A DNA stretch of 64,000 bases, taken from positions 788,916 through 852,915 of the forward strand of contig JANPWX010000332.1 of the NCBI GenBank assembly GCA_024734555.1, in the 5' to 3' direction. Both the position numbers and the translations under genes were made by a program. Each line of letters opens with the position of its first letter. The first letter of the stretch is position 1. The notes under the pieces are model-generated. The model did not search any database. It saw nothing but the letters and a program-made list of their open reading frames with translations, and was not told the origin of the DNA. This stretch comes from Trochalopteron elliotii (taxonomy: Eukaryota; Chordata; Aves; Passeriformes; Leiothrichidae). Below, piece after piece: positions 48,276 to 60,906 of this stretch.

Positions 48276-48590
48276 AGAATCACAGAATGGTTTGGGTTGT
48301 AAGGGACCTTAAAACATCTCATCCCACCACCTGTCATGGGCAGGGACACCTTACACTGTACCAGACTGCTCCAAACCCTGGCCAGCCTGGCCTTGGGCAC
48401 TTCCAGGGATCCAGGGGCAGCCACAACTTCTCTGGGCAATCTGTGCCAGGGCCTCCCCACCCTCACAGGAAGAAATATATTTTTTATATCTAACCTAAAT
48501 TTCCCCTTTTTCAGTCTGAACCCATCACTACTTGTGCTATCACTACAGTTCCTAATAATGAGTCCCCCTCCAGCTTCCTTTCCTGCCTTT
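48276..48590 (-). mobile_element. CR1 LINE 3' fragment
   Basis: Minus-strand CR1 beginning 'agaatcacagaatggtttgg' and including 'gtcatgggcagggacacc', 'cttgggcacttccagggatc', 'ttctctgggcaatctgtgcc', 'agggcctccccaccctcac', 'tctaacctaaatttccc' and the more distal 'tatcactacagttcc' and 'cctccagcttccttt'. About 315 bp remain with the true 3' end. Frames across it are shadows. Confidence 0.93.
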
Positions 48591-50839
48591 TACTCTGATT
48601 TCCAGGACGAAGTGGACTTCACTGCAAACACCAAACTGTTCCAGAGACAAATTGCTGGTTTTGTTGAGTGTTTTTGCCAGCAGACATCCTAGTTAGCTTT
48701 TCAAGCTCTTGGTCCTCTCTGAAGACAGCCATCCATCAGGTGTGCACCAGCTGAAAAAAAGGCTTCAGAAGAGTATTTTGGAGACAAATCAAGGCTGTGG
48801 CCTTACCTGAGCTCCTTAAATCCATGTCAGGACAGAGATCCTGGACTGTCCCGTGATGAAATCCTCCCATCTGTGGTTGTTTGAGCTCTCAGCCAGAGCA
48901 CTCAGCCCCCAGGACAGATCACAGCATGAGTGAAGAGCAGAAGCACATTACAGAAAATAGGATGCTAAATTTGAAATTCGTTTTATTGCTTGTGCCCAGC
49001 CACAAGCTGCTCTCCTTTTTCTTCAGATGTGTCCCTTAGTCTACATATGTTAAGATTTATATTTCAAATCTGAAAACAGCCATTTCTTGAAGAGATAAAC
49101 AGACAACATGCAATTGATTCCAATGAGAATTTGTTTTTCTTCATTTCCTGAAGAGTTGTCTATTGCTATTTGAATAATGGATGGAATAGAGTAAGGTGAA
49201 AGATAGTTCAAGCTAAATTCAGAGGTGCAGACACATCTTGTGAGGCAAGCTCAGGGTGCAAGGGCATACAAAATTGGAACAAGAAAAGTGAAAATACAGG
49301 TTGAAATTCTGAATACAGCACTGCCCATGCAGCCTTTTTGCATTAACTGGGAACAACCCTTCCTGAGCTTTCCCTGGGCCAGGAGAGGAGCAGAAGAGAA
49401 GTGGAACTACAGCAGCTCCTGCACAGAAGCAGCAAAACCAGTCCCCAAGGCCTAAGCTGGGACCTTCTCCTCATCCCCACCCACAAGCTGTAGAAATGCT
49501 GTTAAAGGACAGTGAATTAATTTAAAAACACAATATGGATGGGAAGGCAACGCTGTCTGCACGGGCAGCTGGGCAGTGGAGTAAGATCTCAGCAGATCTT
49601 CCCTTTGTTAGGAAAAGAGGAGAAGAGTGACAGGAGATGTGGCAGCAAGCTCAAGACCCTCAGCAAAAAGGTTCTCTTCTGCAATTGCTTGATATTCACA
49701 GCCAGATTTAAATTCCACAGCACTTCAACACAAGGTGCCAGTTTTAAGTGCAGTGCTATTAAAGCCAACAGAGCTGTGACAATTTCTATTTAACTCACCG
49801 TGACAGTACAAAACACTGGTGAAAAATAGGCAGGCACTTAGCACTTATAAATTCTGATTTTGGAGCTATTCTTTCAAGGGGCTATTTGCTTTTCATGTTC
49901 ATTTCTTCTTTCACTGGAGCCTGACATTCAGCTGAAGTTATCTCCTCTCATTTAGAGAGCAATGTATCAGAGCACAGTAAAACTCACATCAGCTTTATGA
50001 TCACCTAGCAGAGAAAACAGTGCTTAACTGACAGCAGAATGAAGAGGAATAAAACAATTACAATATTAGTGTCTGCCTCACAGATGGGGGAGGTAGTAAA
50101 TAACCACGAGTCCATTACAGGGGATTTCTCAGATGCTAAGAAGGTTAAATGGTTGAATGACTTATCCAAAAGTGATTGCTTTTCTGATCCCAGGTCCTTC
50201 GTGCTATGGCAACATTACCTTATTGCTTTCAAAACCACTCATGTGGCTTTTTTTAAATTATGATTTGACTCTTCTGGAAGGTACCATCCCAACCATCTGG
50301 AGCCTGTCAGCTCTGTCCAAGGTATTTAAAGCTCCCAGCACAGGCAGGACAGCAAGGGACAAACAACCCCCAGGGCTATGCCTGCTGCTGGAGGGACCAG
50401 GGAGAGGGCCAAGGTTTTGTGCTTCACCCAAATCCCCCAGGAGGAGAATATTCCACAGCCTTGCCCACAGCACAGACTCAGAAATTCACCCCAGCTGATG
50501 GGAAATGCTCTCACAGAGCCCTCTCACCTCTCTCCCTTTGAGACTGCACAGCTTTCCCATCAGCCTGGATGGGTTTTTTTCCTCTTTTCCCAAGATTTCC
50601 ATGAGCTTTAGGATGAAATAAGCAAGCCAGCATTAGCCTAGAGAAGAAATCATGTCTGAGTTGATAAAACTGTTATGTGAGGTCACCCTGCACATGTGGC
50701 AGTGGAGCAGATCTTCCAGTCTTTCTTCTCTGTAGGAATCTTCAAACACTGGGGAAATTGGTCAGGAAGAAAGTAAAATACATCAGTAAAACAGAAGAAA
50801 TACTTTTAGGATCTAAAGACAAAAGAACTCAGTGTTCTC
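48591..50839. other. non-coding stretch
   Basis: Unique-looking sequence without supported genes, repeats or structures. Frames up to 113 codons (50157-50498) overlap frames on the other strand and are not recognised. Confidence 0.65.
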
Positions 50840-50946
50840 AGGCACATGGTGGAATTTATTGGGTTGTCCTGTGCAGGACTAAGATTTGGACTCGACCCTT
50901 GTGGGTCCCTTCCAACTCAGTTTATTCTGTGATCTGTGATTCTGTG
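50840..50946 (+). mobile_element. CR1 LINE tail, about 107 bp
   Basis: Plus-strand extreme 3' end of a CR1 copy: 'ttgtcctgtgcaggac', then 'ttggactcgacccttgtggg', 'tcccttccaactcag', and the tail 'attctgtgatctgtgattct'. This tail wording (cctgtgcagg, ggactcga, tccaactcag) marks another CR1 subfamily than the ccaacccaaacc type. It is very short and probably strongly 5'-truncated at insertion. Confidence 0.85.
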
Positions 50947-52780
50947 CATTGACATGCCTGTTCCTCCTGAGATTCTCCAGGAAACGAAAATTAATCTATT
51001 TTTAGATTCTTTCAGACAAACTCAGCTCCTCAATCTAAGCACGTCCTGTCTTTCTCCCTTCCATCAGCTCCATCAAAAGCCCTGGACACTTGAAATGGAA
51101 ATGAACCATGTAAAGGAGCTCTGGATTTGTCATTCAGTTTTGGTAATAAAAATCCTTCTTTGATCCTGCAAGATGTCACACTCGCTGCCTGACCATGTCA
51201 GCAAAACCAAATTATGGAGCTGCCATGCTTTTGCTGCCTCTCAACTCCTGTGACACAAGATTTGTAAAGGATTCTGCTTTTTCAGGCTCAGATAAATATC
51301 AGCAATTTAATTGCTTGGGTTTGGAAAGTTGATGGGACCATTAGGAAAACAGGGTCATGTAAGTGGGATTTTTTTCAGCCAGTTAAGGGGAAAAAAAAAG
51401 TAACTGTGATGCCTGTAGGCATAAAAAACAACTTAAATGATTCTTTACTTCTCTCCACACTCACTTGAGAGCCTCAAAAAGGCCATGCCTAATTGGAACA
51501 CAGAGCCAGAATGCAGCTTGCTTCTATTTCAGACCACTTGGTACAGTACTCATCATCAGAACTCCTCTTCAGGGAGACTCACAACACACAGGGCAGATTT
51601 TATATCTTAATATCACAGATTATTTTAAATGCACAACATTCTGCACGACCATGCCATCCTGCAAAGCTGCTGCCAGCAATTCCTGCTTCAGATTCCTGCT
51701 TCAATCCCTGCCTGTGTGAGGCCTAAAGCCAGACAGCAGAAATTCTCAGCAGAAATTCTCAGCAGAAATTCATGGTGGGCTGGGAACACGAGCTGGGTGT
51801 GTTGTTAGTGTGAGGCAGAACTGGTGTGAATTGCAGCAGTGCAGGCTGACAGCCTTGTGGGGATTGTTTTCCCCCACCATTCTGCCCAGGGAAACCTTCT
51901 GGAGTCAGGTCTGGGCATCACAAGTGGGAGCAGCAACTCCCCAGCATTGGTCTGTGCTGTCAGCACCACGTTATGAGTGGGACATGACTCCTTTATTTTT
52001 TTGCAAATTCTCCAAATCCCTCCTGTCTCTTTCCCATCTTTTCCCTCGATGTGAGTTGAACCTCCAGCTGCTGATTTTCCTTTTTATTTCTGTTGCTTAA
52101 GTCCTCTCAAGCTGTGCCAGCTTTAATGGGAAAGAATTCTGCTGATCTCTTTTCCTGGATGGCAGTGCTGGAATCACCATGGGCACACAATTGTTCATTA
52201 AACACACAGATAGAAGCAAGTGATCAGCAATATCTTCCCATTCTCACATTCTGGTGTAGCCTTTTATTAAAGATCTAAAAAGCACAAAGGAAGAGTCTCC
52301 CTCTTTGTTTTTGTTTAATCATAAATCCTTAAAACTGGAGACCTTGCCTTAGGTGAAGCTCAAAACTTCAGTGGAGGTAAGCCTGGATCCAGCTGGATGG
52401 AGAATGAGCACATTTGGTGGAGTGGTGAGGATTTTTGTGAGGTGCCCACACAGTCCCAAGCATCCAGGAGGTGAGGTAATTTCAGGGACACCTAAATTCC
52501 TGAAGTTCAGGTGTATTTTTCCCTGATGGAGCAGCAAAACCCAACAGAAGGCACCTCTAGACCCAGCCACCTGCAGAACTTTCTGTCCTTGCTCCAAAAC
52601 ACAGCAAGCCTCGAGCTTCCCCTCACAACAGCCCCGAATTTTCATGTGAGAAACACAACTTTCCTTTTCTGCTCTTCTCTTACGCTGCACTGATTTCACT
52701 GCTGTGACTGACACTATAAAAGTTTGTAGGTTTGCCTGAGGCACAGATCCAGCATAGAAAAATCTCTCTCCAAAGGCTGA
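50947..52780. other. non-coding stretch with a 13-bp tandem repeat
   Basis: At 51734-51772 a 13-bp unit, cagcagaaattct, is present three times in tandem (last base changed). The rest is unassigned. The 131-codon minus frame 52349-52744 has no recognised domain. Confidence 0.65.
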
Positions 52781-52846
52781 GGCTCAGCAAAAGAGATCAG
52801 TGACTGAAAAAAAGGCTCAGCAAAAGAGATCAGTGACTGAAAAAGA
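52781..52846. repeat. 33-bp tandem duplication
   Basis: A 33-bp unit starting ggctcagcaaaagagatcag is duplicated head to tail (52781-52813 and 52814-52846), with a single difference near the end in the A-run. Near identity implies a recent duplication, possibly polymorphic. Confidence 0.95.
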
Positions 52847-55025
52847 GGGTCTTTGAGGGAAAGATCAGACAGTGTAAAGGTGGTCTGGGTCTCACCCCAA
52901 TTGCATTGTGCTAATCAGCAGGGGGATTCTGCCTTCTCATATATGCCAGGATAAATCTAATGCAAATCCCAGGGAGTAAATTATATTACTGTGGATTTAT
53001 TCAGCTGTAATAGAGCAACATTTGTCCCTGAGTGACTCCAGCATTTCTTCCCTGTGTGTCAGTCCCTTCCCTGCTAATGCATCCCCACAGGAGGGAATGT
53101 TTCTTCTGCTAAGCAGGAAACAGTGGAAGAAGCCAACTGCATTTTGCTTGATGGGAGAATTTCAAATGTACAATTTCCCTAAGACAGAGGCTCCTGTCTC
53201 ACACAAACACAGATATGTAACCATGGAAAACAATTAACTCAGACTGAAAATGTGAGATTCCTCAGAGCTCAAGAGGCTTCATTCCTCTGCATTCTCTTCT
53301 GAAACATCTTCTGCATTAATCCAGACAGAGACCAGTTGTCCAGATCCTCATAATCGTGCACCCTGCCTTCTGCATGCAGAAATTCTGGATGCAGCAGAAA
53401 TTAAGTAGCTGCTCATCTGGCACATCTCTTTCCCTAAACTAACTGATTAGAAAGTGCTCCCGGGCAGAGCAGGGACTGCCTGAGCTCCTTTCTAATCCAG
53501 CTCCAAATGACACAGTCAGGTTAACCAGATGCTCTCCACGCTGAGCCCACATGGCAGAGCTGCTCCCAGCCCTCACCACCAGACAGAGGTTTGGAATTGC
53601 ACATTTGAATGTCAGTGCTGTGTCATGGCAGTGGCACCTAGTCCTAGTCCTGCCTGAGGACAACAAAAAGCACAATAAAGTGAACATTTTTACTGCTTAC
53701 ATTTTGCTTAACTGATTGTTGTCCAGCAAACATCCTCATTATATGTGACTCTGCTTCAGGTGACTCATTAATTCCTTGGCTCATGATTGACCTTTCTAGG
53801 CGTGACCAGGAAATCAATTAGAAAATCTCTCACCTTCATAGCTGTTGCTGGGAAGCACAGATATCCCAGAATCAAATATGTTTGTTTCCACCTCACAGAG
53901 AGTTCTGCATTGGTGGGGAGGAAGTCTGGAATTTTTTGGAGGGTGGTTTTCAGTATTGAAACTCCTCTGCCCAGTTCAGAATTAAGATTTCTGAAGCCTG
54001 CACATTTAGTCACAAGCCTTTTCTCCAATTAGGGAGTAGTTCACAGCATGACCACAATGAAAGAAAATAAAATAATGTTTCTCAATATTAACTGAAAGGT
54101 TGGCACCCATGTCTAGACACACAAATTTTCCTGCAGTGGTAAACATTGGTTTTGACTAGAAAATTGTTCTTCCTCCAGTTTTAATCTCACAAGACAGAAT
54201 TATTACTTGGCAGCTGAGATCTGAGAAAGCTCAGAAGCTGGCCAGTTAAAAGTAATATTTTTCAGTTTTAATAAGAAAATATTATTTGCTGTATTTTTCT
54301 CTGTCCTGCTTGGAAGAAAATGTTGTTTCACTGCAGGGCTCTGCAGCTCTGCATCACATGGGAGTCCAATGGCAGAGAACAGCACTTAGAGCATTAAAAA
54401 TGCATTCTCCACGTATCAAACCGAAAAAGTGTGCCCTTGGCAGCATTGCTGGCCTAATTTGGGCTGCAGAAGGAATAAAATCAAGGGTTCCACTGAAATT
54501 CCAGCATGTAGCTCCTGAGCTGCAGGCAGGGAGATAACAGGGAGGGAGTTTGGGCAGCTTTTGGGGGCTGGGGATGTGGGTGCCCTCTCCATCAGGGCTC
54601 TGTGCTGAGGGAGGCAGCGCTGCCTGAGCATCCCAAGGGCAGCTGTAGAGTCTGTGGGATTGGATCAGCAACGTTTGTCTCCTGAAATCACCACGTTATT
54701 TTAAATCTCTCTGCCCACCCAGGCAGCCTCGTTAATCCTCCAGCAGCTCCCAGCAGTGGTTCATTGCCAGGGATGGGAGCTGTTCCTGGAGGGACCACGG
54801 GGAAGGTGATGTGGCAGCACCACATGCAGCCCCCACACACCAGTTGTGTGGGTGGGAATGTCTCTACTCCCTAAAAAGGGAGCATCCAGGACTAGCTGAC
54901 CCTGTCCCAAGAATCTGTCTGTTGAAGGATTGCTGCAGGCAATCCTTTTTTTTTTCTTTTTTTTCATGAGAGAGGCTGATTTCAGAAAGGAACAGAGGAG
55001 GCAGAAGCTGTTTGGGGTGTCAACA
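52847..55025. other. non-coding stretch
   Basis: Mixed sequence. A T-rich run at about 54946-54964 precedes the CR1 copy. Small frames are unrecognised and overlap on both strands (54354-54671 minus, 105 codons). Confidence 0.65.
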
Positions 55026-55292
55026 TATCACAGACTGGTTTGGGTGCTAAGGGACCTCAAAGTTCATCTCATTCCACCCCCTGCCATGGGCAGGGACACC
55101 TTCCACTATCCCAGGGTGCTCCAAACCCCATCCAACCTGGCCTTGGACACTTCCAGGGATGGGGCAGCCACAGCTTCTCTGGGCACCCTGTGCCAGGGCC
55201 CACCACCCTCAACAGGAAGAATTTCTTCCTAATATCTAATCTAAAACTCCTCTCTTTTAGTTTAAAACTCTACCCCCACCATTATTTGCCCA
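55026..55292 (-). mobile_element. CR1 LINE 3' fragment
   Basis: Minus-strand CR1 beginning 'atatcacagactggtttggg', followed by 'cattccaccccctgccatgg', 'gcagggacaccttccactat', 'cccagggtgctccaaacccc', 'cctggccttggacacttcc', 'ttctctgggcaccctgtgcc', 'aagaatttcttcctaatatc' and 'taatctaaaactcc'. It is close to the general songbird-style wording, so probably one of the younger copies in this window. It is 5'-truncated with no coding capacity. Confidence 0.95.
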
Positions 55293-55577
55293 TGTAAAAA
55301 GCAAGGGGCACAGCATGACAGCTGTAATGGGGATAAAGTTGGGGAGTATCATGATGACCCTCAGACCAAACCGAACTCAGGGTCTCCCAACCCCTCAAAT
55401 CCAGGCCCTGTGTGATAACAGCAGCTCCTCCAAGAGTGACAAATGATAATGACTCCTTGAAAGCAACACTTAAACCTCCTCGTGGATGTTCCTCCCATCT
55501 CAGCTTCCCACTGAGACAGATGTGATAGATGGGAACAAGCTGGAATTAAAGTATGAAATGGCATCACACCCTGAGCC
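55293..55577. other. non-coding stretch
   Basis: Unassigned sequence just under 300 bp between a CR1 copy and the CpG-rich patch. Confidence 0.6.
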
Positions 55578-55630
55578 TGCGGGAGCGAGCGGGAGCCGCG
55601 TCCTCCCCGACACGTGAGTCCCTCACGGGG
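55578..55630. promoter_or_regulatory. CpG-rich micro-patch with E-box and donor-like site
   Basis: Eight CpGs in about 53 bp in an otherwise CpG-poor region. It contains the palindromic E-box CACGTG (55611-55616), which overlaps GTGAGT (55614-55619), a good match to a 5' splice-donor consensus. It might be a fragment of a promoter or a small non-coding exon, or simply a chance GC-rich patch. No TATA box or matching acceptor could be assigned. Confidence 0.3.
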
Positions 55631-58600
55631 TGCTGGCTTGAACAACAATCACAGAAATCACAGCACTGAAGTCTTAGCCCTGTGAATATCCCCTGATCTG
55701 TCTGTGGTGACCATGAGGCCTGTTAATTTGTGTATCTTCCTATATAGCTTGTCCTTGGACTGTCTATACCTGAGCTGTGCTCATTGGTGCAGGCTTTGAC
55801 CCACAAGTGCCTGAGAGGGAATTTAAACACTGAGAAACTACTCTGCATAACTACATGCCATCCTTTTATTTTCCCTAAGGAACTAAAACACAAGGAGCAT
55901 TCTGATTAATTCAACTGTTGAAACAATTACAGTCTGTTTAGCGCCCTTGAGTTATGGATACAACTAAACATGGACTCGCTCCTAAAAAAAGCAGCAGTGT
56001 TACAAGACAATGCAAATTAAAGGAGTCCTTTGTCATAAAACAAGATATTCAGTCCAAGCAAGGGAAATCCTCACTTCAGAGTGCAGAAACAGTTTCTCAG
56101 AGAGGAAGGTCCTCCTTCCTAACATTACTTTTCTCTTCAGCTCAGTGACTTCAGGTTTCCCTGGGCAGTGTTTCTGAAGGATTGTTTTTGCTCCCCCTAA
56201 CAAGTGAGCTGGTCTTCATTATCTACAGGTAGATATGTAGTATAAAATGTAGTTTAAAAATATTACATAAGACACAGAGGAAAATTAGCATTCAGGAATG
56301 ATTTTGTGAGCAATGGAAAGTAGTAAAATAAAATCACATTATAAAATGCAATAGAATAAGAATTTTAAATAATAAACTAAAATAGCACTGAAGCTCTTTC
56401 ACTTTAGGGAAAGGTGTATTTTCTCCTCAGACACCCCACGCTTTCCCTCCAGCTGAACTATAAACCCCAGAGGCTTTTACTGGTGACCCTTTCCTACACT
56501 TAACTCTGAGCACAGGCAGCAAATGGACGTGGAGAGGAATCACCAGTCATTTTGGAAAGGGAAGTGAAGGAAATATTGAACTCTCCATTGATTGCAGCCT
56601 GTGGTGTACAAAGTGTTTCCTTCATGCTGCTGTTCCTGGAGTGGGAATGGATGGGCACTGCCATGGGGAAGACCCTGCTGGGGCTCCTCACTCACACTCA
56701 GCACAGTTTTGTTGTGTTTTCCCTGCCTTACGTCCCATCAATAGGGTGGGAATCCAGCCCTTTGCTGATGGGTTCTTTTCCTGGGTGTCAGGATTGATAA
56801 CTTTATATTCTCTTTGCTTTCATTGTGCAGCTAGGTCTTCACTTCAACCACACATCAGAGCTGAGCGTGTTTGCACAGCAGAGCTGGATAAATACTGCAA
56901 AATAAAATCTAGTTCTGCAAGTGTTTTTTGAGCTGGGAAGGGCAGGAAGCTCTGCAGTGCAGCCTTCCAGGGGTTAAGTTTACCAAGGGGTTTGAACTCA
57001 TAGACCTTTTGGCCTTTTTTTTGAGAATGCCTCAGTCATTTCACTCAGGGGACTCTCCCTAAAATGTGCAGCACTCACCTCGGGATGTGAGTGGGGAGAT
57101 CCCAACCAACAGGATCCCTGGGATGCTGCATCCATGCACGGGGTGAGTGCCAGGGATGTCCCACGGGTCACACCCACAAACATGCTGTTAAAACCACATT
57201 CAAATCACATTCCTACCATTTACTTCATCTCTATAAGTAAAGGATAAAGAGGCTGAAGGAGTGAACATGCATTAAAGGCAAGGAAGGGGGAAGAAGGAAT
57301 TTGCTCCTGCTGAAAAGCTGCAAGATAGTCCCAAAGGGCAGGAATTCCTGTGCTGTAGCCTGGGTACAAAAATGCCATTTAGAGAGGCAAAAGTCCACTG
57401 AGACTACCAGCAAAAGGCCAATTAATCCCATTTATTATAATGAAAGTTATCTTCACATATTCATTTAATCAATTTTTTAAAATATAATCAATGTTTTACA
57501 ATGAGGGGAACTAAACAGCACAGCTGAAGTTACCAAATGTCTAAATGTGACTGCCTATAGTGTTTGCTAGAAAGGCTTTTACTCGTGCCACACATTATCC
57601 CAAAGTTCCCTATCACTGTATTTGATCCTCTCAAGCAAGTAAGAAATATGATTGGAAGTTTCTGCATTAAACTGTTCCCATCAAGAAATTGTTCTCTTTT
57701 TTTGAAGATTGTCATACATGAATAAAAGGCATTGAAAATGTTCTACTTTATAAGGATCATAATGATTTTTTTTCTGATATTTTAACTATTATTATCTTTC
57801 TCACTTCAAAAATACTGCTGTTCTTTAAGCCATAATCTTGCTTTTGAGAAAATTAACTCAAAACTGTTTGCAAATAAATCCAGAAAAATATGAAACTGTA
57901 TCAGGTTTTGGACTTACAAAAAAAGATACCAACAGAAAATGTCATTTTTTTTTGCTTAAAAATAATTTCCCACTGTTCCACCAGCTGTTTCCAGGGGGTT
58001 CCTTTCACTATTGTCCCACATCCCAACAGACCTGGTGGCATCCAGGGTTCCAGGAGGTGTCAGGAGGCAGCAGCAGCTGCTGGAGCAGAGTCTGTTCAGC
58101 TGAGAACACAAATCCGTATCAAAGTCTGACACCAGCATGGAAAAGCAAAGAGAAGGAAACTGGATGATCTCATATGTAATTCGGAAATCATTACAGAAAT
58201 TGCCAGAAAAGCTTAGTAAACAAGAAAGTGAAAAAGTACATAACAGTACCATTAAATCTTTCTTTATTATTATTTAAAACATGTTTATGATGCAATTTCA
58301 AAGTGTGTTTTCACAATTTTTTTTCTACTTTTTATCTCTCTGGCACGAAGTGCTGGCATGGAAGATCTGTCTGTCCTGACAGGTTTCTCCTTTTAATGCA
58401 GGTGATGCAGGTTTTGTTCATCTCCTGCTTCTGTAACAAAGAAATTCTCATTTAACTTTACCATTTGTCCCTTCCACACGTTCCATGAATCCTTTAACTG
58501 AGGATGATGGATGTTGTGTTTGAACATGAACATGAAAACAGATTATTGGTACTGACACAGAGTGGCATCCAAATCATTAAGAACTTGGCATCACTGAGAA

Positions 58601-60221
58601 CTCCTTTATGAACATAGAAATAAAATGAAAACAGGGGGAAATGCCTGGTGTCTGAATCCAGAATTCCCTCTGAAATTAAGAAAAACTTTGCTATGGTGGA
58701 AAAAGTCAGGGAAATGTTTGATTCCTCTGCTTGCATCAGTGGAAGGACAATCTGGGAAGCAAATATTTCCCTGATTCTCTTCTTTCAAGATCTCAAAAAC
58801 ATTCTCCTGTCTTAGGAAAATGTGAAATTAATAGGAATTCTATTATCTGAAAATCAAGGGTTGGGAGCAGGAAAAGGTTTTTACCAATCCAATTGCTTAA
58901 TGCAAGTCATATTAACTTGTTTCATTTTATTTTAGTGTTTAACTTCCTTGTCAGTATATTCAAACCGGAGATCTGAGTTTTAAAAACTCACACTGCAAAC
59001 TATAGTTAAGTACATCAAAAATAAAATAATTTTAAAACTAAAAACTTATTTATTCAAACAACATTTTTTCTGATTGTCTAGTTTGGGTTGGGTTTTTGTT
59101 GTCATTATTTGAAATATCCCACAAAGTCTTTTACTCCTGTTGGGTGGGAATTATTCAGACAGAAAAAATGCAACTGGTTTGGAGGCTGTGCCACACAGAG
59201 CCCTGAGCAAAATCCACATTCCCTGCTGAGTTGCTCCTGTGGTGATGCAGGGACTGGGAGCTGGAGGTCCTTGGGTCTGCCCTGGACCTGGACTCTTCCC
59301 TCACCCCTCTCTGGATGCCCAGGATGGTGGCAGGGCACGTGGGCACAGGGTTTGCCCACTGCCACCACCCCAGCCCTGCTCCCCTGCAGCCCCTTTCTCT
59401 TTCGTGCCTCTTCCACCCCAAATCATCCATTTCAGCAGCTCCAAGGGTGATAATGAACCAGACCCAGAATATTCCTTTGATCCCATTTCCATCCTGGCTG
59501 AAGCCAACCCCACTCAGAGGCACAGGAACTAAAGGCAAGCCACTGACACAAATCACATTATTTTGGTGGGTCCAAGTGTGTGGCTGCAGCTCTTGGTGGT
59601 GGGTACCAGGATTGGCATCTCCTGCCATCCTTCACCAGGCACTGAGGAAACTCCTTCACCAAAAAACCGACAGAAACATCCCTCTTGAGAAAGGGAGGAA
59701 CAGCCTGGCACGACCAAAAGGGAAATGCAACTGGAACAGAAAAGCAATGGCCACCAGCACAGCAGGGCCAGCAGCTTTGTCCTGTGTTATTGCCCAGAAC
59801 TTTTTCCTAGAAATCAAATTAAACAGAGCATGGCAGAAACTTGCTGTTTCATTCTGACCATGATTGTAACAACAACCAACGTGAAAACAACAGTTATATA
59901 ACCATCACATACTCAATTTACAGGTTCAGTCCCAAAATCACACCTGTAGAAAGATGCTGGCAGTGGTGGCTGGGCAGGGCCAGCACAGAGCTCAGCAGAT
60001 CCTTTGGGAGAGGCTGGTGCCACAATGCAACCCCAATTCTGAGATCTGGGGTGTGGCAGGAGCACCAGATTCTCTCTCAAAGATGGGATCATCACCTGAA
60101 CCAAGACTGGAGCCCAACACTTGGTTCACAGACCAGTGCAAGAACACCTTGGATTTGTGTTTCCACCTTTTAAAAGCTATGAAATAAATACCAGTGTCCT
60201 TGTCGAAGTCACATTCGTTGT
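55631..60221. other. non-coding stretch
   Basis: Mostly AT-leaning, repeat-poor sequence. 57430-57720 has the complex AT-rich texture of possible conserved non-coding DNA. 59200-59700 is GC-richer with overlapping frames on both strands (180 and 157 codons) lacking recognised domains. T-runs occur at about 57767 and 57946. No CR1 copy recognised. Confidence 0.6.
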
Positions 60222-60258
60222 GTGGCCACATAGGCCACGTGTTCATCTCTATGAACAC
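60222..60258. repeat. two abutting perfect hairpins
   Basis: GTGGCC-acata-GGCCAC (60222-60238) is followed without a gap by GTGTTCAT-ctct-ATGAACAC (60239-60258). Both stems are perfect. Confidence 0.85.
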
Positions 60259-60768
60259 ACTCTGCTATCATTACACTAGAAACCAAAATAATTGCTGGAA
60301 TAATCTGCCTTTCAAGATACTAACCATAGCAGGTTTTGGAGATTTCAATCAGGTTTGGTTGCTTCTGAAAGCTATTGATTTGAAAAAAATCCAGGATTGA
60401 CTCCCAATAACTGTGTCATTAAACCTGTACCTCAGCAAAAGCATTTCCTCATTCATCCTCTATGTCTTGCACGCTTTGTTAAGTTAGAAACTCAAATCAG
60501 CACAAAATGCTTGACAAGGGAAGGGGAGAAATGTATTCAGATTTAATCTGGTGATTGCAGCTCATTCATTGCCAACAGCTCCTTCATCAAGGCCATCAGG
60601 TGAATTATTAACCTCTTCCATCCACAAACAGAAAAATACCTTCAGTCACGAGGAGGCAAAGCCAGAAAAAAATGTTCCTTGGTTTATCTGGGTAAACTGG
60701 CATTCATGTCCTGTCGTGGGAAAGGGACACAGTGAGCTCATTTTGCAGAGGAAAACACTGCTGGAGGG
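60259..60768. other. non-coding stretch
   Basis: Nothing supported. AT-leaning sequence leading into the minisatellite. Confidence 0.65.
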
Positions 60769-60906
60769 GAGCAAGGCAGGGAGAACAGAATGGGCAAGGC
60801 AGGGAGAAAAGTGTGAGCAAGGCAGGGAGAAAAGAATGAGTGGGGCAGGGAGCAAAGCATGAATAGGGCAGGGAGCAAAGCATGAGCAAGGCAGTGAGAA
60901 AAGTGC
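60769..60906. repeat. 23-bp minisatellite, six units
   Basis: Six consecutive units of exactly 23 bp with consensus gagcaaggcagggagaaaag plus three variable bases: 60769-60791, 60792-60814, 60815-60837, 60838-60860, 60861-60883 and 60884-60906. Units four and five share 'gggagcaaagcat', so variants are arranged in blocks, as expected from unequal exchange. 23 is not a multiple of three, so the frames change at every unit and the frames through it (103, 121 and 119 codons) are artefacts. Confidence 0.95.
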
